NCBI GenBank assembly: GCA_039105265.1
Contig: JAPFFF010000021.1
Location: 682,001 to 746,000 of the forward strand
Source: Tritrichomonas musculus
Lineage: Eukaryota > Parabasalia > Tritrichomonadida > Tritrichomonadidae
Length of the DNA: 64,000 nucleotides
Reading direction: 5' to 3'
Part shown: in pieces, positions 24,102 through 32,600 of the stretch
Position numbering within the stretch: position 1 is the first letter of the stretch
Layout of the letters: each line of letters opens with the position of its first letter
Program-made: the position numbers and the translations under genes
Notes under the pieces: generated by a model
Databases searched by the model: none
What the model was told of the DNA's origin: nothing
What the model saw: only the letters and a program-made list of their open reading frames with translations

Positions 24102-25541
24102 ATGTCATACAACTACAGCTCAGACAGCGATGTTAGTCTATTTGACTCGATCGAGCAATCGGGTCAACAAGCTCCACCATCAGATCCGCCATCAGCTCCA
24201 CCCACAGAAGTTTGGCTCAAGAACATGACCCCAGAACAACTCGAATCCATGCGACTGTTCATCATGAAGCAGCAAGAAGAAGCAGCAGCTAGATTAAAGA
24301 AGAAGCAGCAAGAAGAAGAAGCAGCTAGATTGAAGAAGAAGCAAGAAGAAGAAGAAGCAGCTCGATTGAAGAAGCAACAAGAAGAAGAAGCAGCTAGATT
24401 GAAGAAGCAGCAAGAAGAAGAAGCAGCTAGATTGAAGAAGCAGCAAGAAGAAGAAGCAAGAAGGAAGAAGAAGCAAGAAGAAGAAGCATTAGCAAGATTG
24501 AAGCAAGAAGACGATGCAAGAAGGAAGAATCCATATGTTCCAATTTCAAATAAAGTCTTTCCACCACCTCGCTCATATAATATAATACAAGTTCCTCCAC
24601 CTCCTCCACCTCCATCTAATCAACAAATACCGCCACCTCCAAGTGTTCTTGCTAGACCATCTTCATTTGCCGAGAAACAAAAATTCGGTTCCAATCCAAA
24701 AGAAGAAACAAAGATAGAAGGAGAAGAAGAAGAAGTTGATCATGAACAAGAACAAGAACCAGTTCACAGAGAACCATATAAGCCACCGAAAAGTGTTCAT
24801 GATATGAAATCCAATAGTGATTATAAGGAGGATAATGTTCGTCCATTCGACTTTCGAGAAGAAATGGAACAATTAATAGAAGAAAATGAAAACTTGAAAG
24901 AACGATTAACGAAGTTGGAGGAGAAAATGACTGGTGTAGAATTTCACATTGAAGACATCAATCACAATGCTGAAGAACTCAGGAAAGACATTGATAATAA
25001 CGACGAATACGCACTCGAGCTGATGAAATTGGAACTTGCTCCAAAAAAGGTGGCGAAGTACATTAACAAAATTCACGATCTAAAGAAGGACGTGGCGGAT
25101 CTGAAAAATGCTCAACAAGCTGGTCCTCCAACAGATGATGCATTTGCTGAAAAGTTGGCAAGATCGAGATTGATGATGGTAGAAGTTGATTATCTTCGAA
25201 ACATGATGGACGCTATTGAATCATATGACAAGAAAAAAGCACCAGAGATGATAAACGTGTTCAAGTCCTATGGATGGAAGTTGTCCAATTGCATTTATCA
25301 TCTTCGACCATACTTATCACCAGAAGAGAAAGAGAAGTTGGACAAAGCATGCAGCTTCGAGAGAAAAGGAAAGAAGCAATCACCGAAGCAAGTGCTGAAT
25401 GCCATTAAGCAATTTGGTGAATCAATGGAGAAGAACGAAATTGAACGGAACTCTGACTCGAAGTCGAAAGGACATGAGTTCCAATATCATTTTCCATATC
25501 TCGAAGATAATGTCGTTGATGATGATGATTACCCCCAATAA
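24102..25541 (+). CDS. Polinton coiled-coil protein with EEEAARLKKQQ repeats
   Basis: The protein has 479 residues. A Ser/Pro-rich N-terminus is followed at about 58-140 by repeats of EEEAARLKKQQ, a charged single-helix or coiled-coil segment built on a 33-bp DNA repeat (about 24276-24490). A Pro-rich stretch (VPPPPPPPSN) lies at about 165-195. A second coiled coil covers 250-335 (EQLIEENENLKERLTKLEEK), then a compact helical domain (about 345-450) and a Gly/His/Asp tail. The layout suggests an elongated structural or tethering protein. G+C-richer codon use than the neighbours is visible in the second half. Confidence 0.6.
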   Translation: MSYNYSSDSDVSLFDSIEQSGQQAPPSDPPSAPPTEVWLKNMTPEQLESMRLFIMKQQEEAAARLKKKQQEEEAARLKKKQEEEEAARLKKQQEEEAARLKKQQEEEAARLKKQQEEEARRKKKQEEEALARLKQEDDARRKNPYVPISNKVFPPPRSYNIIQVPPPPPPPSNQQIPPPPSVLARPSSFAEKQKFGSNPKEETKIEGEEEEVDHEQEQEPVHREPYKPPKSVHDMKSNSDYKEDNVRPFDFREEMEQLIEENENLKERLTKLEEKMTGVEFHIEDINHNAEELRKDIDNNDEYALELMKLELAPKKVAKYINKIHDLKKDVADLKNAQQAGPPTDDAFAEKLARSRLMMVEVDYLRNMMDAIESYDKKKAPEMINVFKSYGWKLSNCIYHLRPYLSPEEKEKLDKACSFERKGKKQSPKQVLNAIKQFGESMEKNEIERNSDSKSKGHEFQYHFPYLEDNVVDDDDYPQ

Positions 25542-25622
25542 GATAGGTCATAACTAAAAAATAATTTTTTAACTTTTTCTTTGTTTTTATTTTTATCGTT
25601 TCACTTTTATTTTAGGTTAAAC

Positions 25623-28600
25623 ATGAACAAGGACATTGAAGATAATTTTTTAGATGCTATTGGAGATGTCTATGCTGATACAAAATCACAGTTTCGTCGT
25701 GAATATAATCGACGTGCAAAACAATACCAAAAGAAAGACAAATTTAAAGAAGAAATGAGGAAGCTCATGATTCCTGCAGGACAAGGTATTGGTTTTGCTA
25801 CAGACATCAATCAAGATGAAGATAAGAGGTACGCATTTACGGAAGCACTACGACAGATACATAAAAAGAAAAATGTTGGAAGACCTATTGTTAAAGCAAT
25901 TGCACTTGATGGAACTTATAAGTACTTCACACTCAGTGATAAGCACAACATCGAAAGTACATTAGGACATATAACAGGAGAACTTGATTTAAGTGAAGAC
26001 CAATCAGACACTAATCCATATATCTCAAACATGTTCATTCCAGTTCGATATGAGGTACAATTTATTGACATGAACAAAACAAATGATGGTGTTCATTTTA
26101 GAACCAAGATGCAAGATATGGATACTCATGAAATCTATGATGATGAAGTCGAAATTGATGAAGACTATCGAAATACACCAGAAGGTAGTTTTTTCCCATA
26201 CATCAATCTATCACCTATAGACTTATCTACATACCAAATCTTTCATGAGGTAAGGAAAGAGAACTACAGAGATAATTGTTTTGTATATGCTTGTATACAA
26301 TCAGGTGTGTTCACTGATGATGAAATAGATGACTTACGATTTTTTGTTCAAACAAGAGCCATACCTAATAACAAGATAGAAGAAGTAGCTAAAAAGTTCA
26401 AGTGCAATTTTAGTATCATTAGAATTGTTGAACAACCTGATAAATACAAGTATGAAACAAGAATCAACACCAGAAAGAAAAAATGGTCTGTCGATTTTAA
26501 AAGAGAAGTTAACCTGATATTGTTCAAAGACCATTATATGCTCAACAGGAAAATACCTTGTACATTATTCTACCTTCAACACTATGAAGAACTTGATAGA
26601 ACATTTGCATATATGCCTTTTGACAAAAGATGTATGATAGCAAGATTGGAGAAAAATGGAAAGACTGTCAAAGACTATAAACATGAAGGAATCAAACCAA
26701 TAACCTTTTTCCAAAAGATGTTTGAGTTACATCTATTTGAAGAAATCAAAGCATGCGAAATGGATATTATCAACACAACTGAATATGAACATGTTAATGA
26801 CTATGTAAGTCTCGAATATAATGCAGAACATAGTACAAGACTCATTGAGAATAATAAAAAGAAACAAAATACATGGTCAAGGATTTATTATAGTGACTTC
26901 GAAACAAACTCGACAGTCAGTCCACATATACCATATCTCAATTGTACGATCTTTCGAGATGGAGCCAACATACATAAAATATCTATTCAAGGTGAAGATT
27001 GTGGACAGAAGCTCTTGAATTATTTATGGAGTGGCTCATTAACATATTTTCATAACCTCAAGTATGATGCATGTTTTTTCATTAACACACCTGGATGGGA
27101 TACACAGATAACAGAACGAAGTGGAACTGTGTTGCAAATCATCATGACATTATTCGAAGAAGGTACAAGGAAAGTCAAAAAGCGATTAACATTCAGGAAC
27201 TCATATAGTATAATACCTCAAGCATTAAGTAAATTTGCTACAATGTTCAACCTCAATGTTCACAAGGAAGTCATGGCATATAAGCTATATACACAAGAGA
27301 ACATTCAAAGAAGAATTGTTGATGCTACTGAGTTCCAACAGCAATACATCGATGAAAATGCAGATAAGTTATCGAAAGCACAACTTGATGCAAACTGCAA
27401 GCAGATTATCGAAAATGCAAAAATCGCAAATTGCTATAATGATGGCAAAATCGACATCATTAAATATGCCATCTTCTATTGTTTCAAGGACTGTATTGTT
27501 TTGATGAAGGGAATGGAAAAATTTAATGAAGACCTGAAAGCAGTCTTTAAAGAGACAAAGACAGATATGTATGGTGTTCATGATTTTATATCTATAAGTG
27601 CTATTGGATACTGCTTTGCCAAGAAATATGGTTGCTTTGATGGATGTTATGAACTATCAGGTAAGTGTCAAGACTTCATACAACGATGTGTCTCTGGTGG
27701 AAGAACAATGACAGCAGGTAATGAAAAGCAATACATCGAAGGAAAGATACAAGACTTTGATGCAGTTAGCTTATATCCATCTGCAATGTATGTTATGGAT
27801 GGTATACCATTAGGAAGACCTAAAGTAATATCACAAGGTACAACACATGAACAACTTATGCAATATGATACATTCTTTATCGAAGTCAACATCAAGAAAC
27901 TCGAATGTAAATCAAAAGAGCCATATAAATTTGGACAAGTATTTACAAGGAATGAAGCAGGTAGTAAAATATTCGGCAATTTCCTTGTTGACCATTATTA
28001 TATCGATAAAGTAGGTCTCATGGACTTGTTCGAATTTTATGATGTTGAATATGAGTTAATACGTGGCTATTACTTTGATGAAGGATTTAACAAGAAAATC
28101 AATGAGTTCATTGAGAAGCTCTTTAATCTCAGGGCAAGTTATAAAAAGCAAAAGAACCCTCTTGAACAAACAATAAAGCTCCTCCTCAACTCCATATATG
28201 GCAAGTCAATATTGAAAGCAACAAAGACTGAAACCAAGACAGTACCAAAAAGCCAACTATACAAGTACCTATGGAGGAACTACAACTTTATCAAGGAGGT
28301 TGTTGAAGATGCTAATATTGATAAGTGCTATGTCAAGAAGTTGAAACCAATTAATGACCATTTCAACCTACCTCAATTTGGTGCAAGCGTTCTCTCTTGG
28401 AGTAAGCACTTAATGAACAGGGTTATGGCTACAGCTGAGCAAGCAGGTATACCTATCTTTTATCAAGATACTGATAGTATGCATGTACTTGAAAAAGATG
28501 TACCAAGGATAGCTGACTTATTCCAGTTCAAGTATCATCAACCTCTTATTGGAAAAAATATGTGTCAGTTTCATAATGACTTTGATGAGTTCCAAGGTAG

Positions 28601-28898
28601 TCAGGGAGAAATACACTCAAGAAAACTCATTGCACTTGGTAAAAAGAGCTACCTCGATATCTTGGTTGATGAACAAGGAAATGAAGGATATCATATTAGA
28701 CTCAAAGGAATTCCAAAACAAGTTATTCTCAACAAGTGCAAAAGGATGGATATCTCAGTTGAAGAGCTTTTTGAAAGAATGCATGAAGGAGAAAGCATGA
28801 CATTTGATTTGTTGGATGGTTCGAATGCATTCAGGAAGTCAAAGACATTTCAACAAACCAACCTACCCAAATTTGCACGTACTCTTAGGTTTACGTAG
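25623..28898 (+). CDS. polB: Polinton protein-primed DNA polymerase B
   Basis: From the ATG at 25623 the protein has 1091 residues. The 3'-5' exonuclease is at about 420-490 (YYSDFETNS with the DxE pair; YFHNLKYDACFF). Polymerase motif A is FDAVSLYPSAMY (about 711-722), motif B is KLLLNSIYGK (about 850) and motif C is YQDTDSMHV (about 947). The spacing between A and B and the TPR-type insertions fit protein-primed enzymes, which start at the element's ends with a terminal protein. The N-terminal 400 residues are an extension that includes NYRDNCFVYACIQSG; such extensions are common in Polinton polymerases and their job is not settled. It overlaps the next gene's end by 8 bases. Confidence 0.93.
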   Translation: MNKDIEDNFLDAIGDVYADTKSQFRREYNRRAKQYQKKDKFKEEMRKLMIPAGQGIGFATDINQDEDKRYAFTEALRQIHKKKNVGRPIVKAIALDGTYKYFTLSDKHNIESTLGHITGELDLSEDQSDTNPYISNMFIPVRYEVQFIDMNKTNDGVHFRTKMQDMDTHEIYDDEVEIDEDYRNTPEGSFFPYINLSPIDLSTYQIFHEVRKENYRDNCFVYACIQSGVFTDDEIDDLRFFVQTRAIPNNKIEEVAKKFKCNFSIIRIVEQPDKYKYETRINTRKKKWSVDFKREVNLILFKDHYMLNRKIPCTLFYLQHYEELDRTFAYMPFDKRCMIARLEKNGKTVKDYKHEGIKPITFFQKMFELHLFEEIKACEMDIINTTEYEHVNDYVSLEYNAEHSTRLIENNKKKQNTWSRIYYSDFETNSTVSPHIPYLNCTIFRDGANIHKISIQGEDCGQKLLNYLWSGSLTYFHNLKYDACFFINTPGWDTQITERSGTVLQIIMTLFEEGTRKVKKRLTFRNSYSIIPQALSKFATMFNLNVHKEVMAYKLYTQENIQRRIVDATEFQQQYIDENADKLSKAQLDANCKQIIENAKIANCYNDGKIDIIKYAIFYCFKDCIVLMKGMEKFNEDLKAVFKETKTDMYGVHDFISISAIGYCFAKKYGCFDGCYELSGKCQDFIQRCVSGGRTMTAGNEKQYIEGKIQDFDAVSLYPSAMYVMDGIPLGRPKVISQGTTHEQLMQYDTFFIEVNIKKLECKSKEPYKFGQVFTRNEAGSKIFGNFLVDHYYIDKVGLMDLFEFYDVEYELIRGYYFDEGFNKKINEFIEKLFNLRASYKKQKNPLEQTIKLLLNSIYGKSILKATKTETKTVPKSQLYKYLWRNYNFIKEVVEDANIDKCYVKKLKPINDHFNLPQFGASVLSWSKHLMNRVMATAEQAGIPIFYQDTDSMHVLEKDVPRIADLFQFKYHQPLIGKNMCQFHNDFDEFQGSQGEIHSRKLIALGKKSYLDILVDEQGNEGYHIRLKGIPKQVILNKCKRMDISVEELFERMHEGESMTFDLLDGSNAFRKSKTFQQTNLPKFARTLRFT

Positions 28899-29640
28899 TT
28901 AACACATCATTGACATCAGTCGAGTTAGATGGTTTAATTTTGATAGTTATGAACAAAGGACTTTTTAACAATATCGGCTGGTATTGAAAATCTACTAAAC
29001 TTAATTCTAAAAACTTTAATGAATCTGTATATGTTTTTATTTTTAATGGTTTACTTTCAGTTTCGAAATCATATATAAGTGGTTTATTATCTAAAGTGAA
29101 TGTATTTATACTACCAATGACTGAAGGTGTATATTGTTGTTCACCTATATTCGAGTATATGGCATTACCTTGTAGAGATACTAGATACAACTTAGTATGA
29201 TTTAATATTGGGATGTCTTTAATATTATATGTTGCATTTGATGGTAACACAATAGGCAATGAAGTATTATATAAACCAGTTAATAAAGCAGCCCTATGGG
29301 AAATAGAGGTTATTGTTAACGGTGTTTGTGTCTTTATTGTAAATGTACGAGTATTATCATTATATTTAAAAGATACCTCCGCAAGCGGATTTAAAACTGC
29401 TTCTATTTGCTTGATGGTATAATTATATCTATCTTCGAATTTAAGCTTGAATGGAATACTGTTATGTGTAAACTCTATATAATCATCTTTCGTACTCAAC
29501 ATAATATTACTTATTGTATTAATTGAAGATACAAAATATTTAATATATTTACACTTCCATGGTATATCCAAATTGATAGATACCTTATTATATTCATCAG
29601 CATTTGTACTCTGCACTGATACTAACATTTTATAATTCAT
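28891..29640 (-). CDS. Polinton minor capsid protein (penton, single jelly-roll) candidate
   Basis: The protein has 249 residues, almost entirely beta strands. The C-terminal segment (KPLIYDFETESKPLKIKTYT, then LKFLELSLVDFQYQPILLKS) has the look of the final strands of Polinton minor capsid proteins, and the length fits. Such proteins form the pentamers at capsid vertices. It is the only core gene on the minus strand; it runs tail to tail with the polymerase and head to head with the fibre-like gene, with 3 bases between the two start codons. Confidence 0.6.
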   Translation of the reverse strand: MNYKMLVSVQSTNADEYNKVSINLDIPWKCKYIKYFVSSINTISNIMLSTKDDYIEFTHNSIPFKLKFEDRYNYTIKQIEAVLNPLAEVSFKYNDNTRTFTIKTQTPLTITSISHRAALLTGLYNTSLPIVLPSNATYNIKDIPILNHTKLYLVSLQGNAIYSNIGEQQYTPSVIGSINTFTLDNKPLIYDFETESKPLKIKTYTDSLKFLELSLVDFQYQPILLKSPLFITIKIKPSNSTDVNDVLTT

Positions 29641-29643
29641 AAA

Positions 29644-32600
29644 ATGTCAATTAAACTTTATTCTTTGCAATCAAGTGAGGCTGAAAAGCTCAAAGACAAA
29701 AATATAGAGATAAGTGTTAATGATGAAGGTAATATTGATATTATAAGAAATGAGGACCCAGATGATTACCCAAAATTTAGTTGCTTATATAATAAGGCTG
29801 AAGTAGATGAAAGAGTAGTTGGTAATCATATCGAAAATGGAGGAAAGCTTGATGGTTTCGGCAATGTACCTATTACAAATAAATTTGCCAATTATTTAAA
29901 ATACGTATTTAAAGGACCTGAACAGACACCCTTATTAGAAGACTCACTACCTGAAAAAGCAGAGTCACATAAGGAGTTGATAAAAGATGAACTTTGTGTT
30001 AATACATTTAATGAATTTATTGAAGAAGAATCGAAAACATGTGAGGCTATTCATGAGATGTATACCGAATTGATGTGTGCAGCAGATGGATATGAACAAA
30101 TTGCTTTTGATGAACAAACAGGGCAAAGCAAAGTTGTTCATTATCTTCAATATCCAAAGTCTATACCAACTCCTACTCCAGACCCTTATCTTGCAGAGGT
30201 AGGATACTCGAATTTAGGGGATTTATTGATGAACATTATGAAGAATGAAAAGACAACAAATCCAACAAAGAAAATCTTATATGAAGCTTTTAATGAAGAA
30301 AATTGGAAAAAATTCATTAGTGGAACTATTCAATATCATTATAATCTTCAAGATAATAGACTAAAAACAATAGGATATAAATATAAAGGAAGTACTGATC
30401 AAGTTGTTGCAGACCAAATAGTTGAAGTTAAAAGTCCTCGTGAGTTTTTTGAGACATATACCCAAAATCTAAAAGATAATAATATAAATAAAGACCAATA
30501 TGCAAAAGCTATGTTAGGTCTTTATTTGTATAATGTAATTTTACATTCAGGTATTACATACTATTATACACATCGAAATGCTAATGGAATGAAAGTGGAT
30601 GTTGTACCACCTGGTGGACAAGACTATTTAAATATAACGTTAGGACAATGTTTAAATTTAGTATTCGAGATTATTAAAGATATAGTGAATTCACATAATG
30701 CTTTATTTGATTATGTTGTAACAATCAAGTCTTGTAATTGCAAACACGATAATCAAGGAGGTAACCAAGGAGGTAATGAAGGTAATGGTGAAGAAGAGGA
30801 TGATAATCAAGGAGGTAATGAAGGTGGTGATAATGAAGGCGGTGATAATGATTCAAACCTAATTCAATATATGAATGTAGGTCTACAAGCTGTAAATCAA
30901 TTATCAGGTTATTTATTACATAATATTGCGAACCTAGGAAATAATGTTGCATCTCTCAGGTTCCAAAATGAAGTAGAGTCATTTACACAAGAGATGTTTG
31001 ATTATGAGATATATGATAATGGTTTAGATGAGATGAATAGACAATACCAGTCAATAGGAATACAAACAGAACAACCAACACGTCAACGAGAATCCTTATT
31101 TAATGATTCATATGTTTGGTGTACAGTATTTCGCATGTGGACGAGTTTTGCAGTTTATAATATACCAAATCAATTTGGATGGAGGACTAATTCTGCATTT
31201 GGAGCTCCTTGGAATTTTGTCTGGGATGTTGGACATAGGGAATGGATAGCAATAGCGCCACATGAAGAAGATGTACCAGCTGGATGGAGAATTAACCCAA
31301 AGGGAAATGAAATAGCACAAACAATAGTACAACATAATATTCATTGGGAAGGAGAAATGATTTATAATCCTGATAGAGGACAATGGGAATATTATCCACC
31401 AGAAGAAAGTATTGTTGTACCAGAACAACCGGGACCTGTTATTAATATTGTTCCTGAACAAAATAGGAATGCAGTGTTAAGACCAACTTATGTTTGGTCT
31501 CTTGAGTCAGGTCGTTGGGTTAATTCAATGACAATAGCTAATATGCCAAGATCACATCCAAATGATAATAATGATTGGAGGCGAGATGTTAGCTTACAAG
31601 CACCTGCCAATTTTGTTTGGGACATAGACCATAGGGAATGGGTAGCTATAAGAAACAATGTTAGTGAAATGCTTAATGACAGAGATTGGAGGACAAATCG
31701 AGATATTGGAGATATTGCAGTAAGGCATTATCAAGAACATTTTTTACAAGGAATCGGCGAATTAGTATGGAATGATGATTATAATAGTTATGTTTATCAA
31801 TGTAATGAGATAAGCCCATTATCATTATCATTAGAAGATAAAAGCAATAGCGGAGCAATAGCAATACCAGACCAAATTACAAGTACTGAAGCTTGGGATA
31901 AAATTTTAGACTGTATGGGTATCCCTGTTATTAATAATCCTAATGAGATAGATGAGAAGAATCCAGTACTTGGTAAATATATTATAAAGGGTGACTTAAA
32001 AGTAAATGGGAAAATAATATGTGATTCTATTCCAAGTGGAGGTACAACAACAACTGACTCCAAGTATTTTACCTTGAAGGAATCAGACCAGTTATATTTA
32101 TATAGACCATCTAAGACGTATGAAGAATCCAATTATTATTGTATGAGATGGGATATAGATAAAGATTATGACATACCACTAAATTTAGTATTTAGATTCA
32201 AAGACTATCTATTTGGTCATAACTGGGAATTAACATGGGATGGTAAAAATTGGACAGGAAATAATTGTCAAAACATGTGTACAGAAAAGATATCATACAT
32301 GAACACAAATGACGGTGCGCCTGCTTTAACAATCAAACATAACGAAAGAATTGGTAGATGGATAAAAGGAACAATAAAGGAAGATTTAACTGATGATGAT
32401 AATTATGCTCATATCTTGAAAGATTATCTTACCAATTGGAGGGTTGTTAAGAAAGATGGAACCATACTAAGTGAAGGAATAACTGCAACTTTTGATTCAA
32501 GTGGTTCAGGTACTTTAACTCAAGATGGATATAAATATGAACAAGCTAGAATGTATGTTGATGCGCCAAGTGGATTAAATGCAGATGATGGATTATATGT

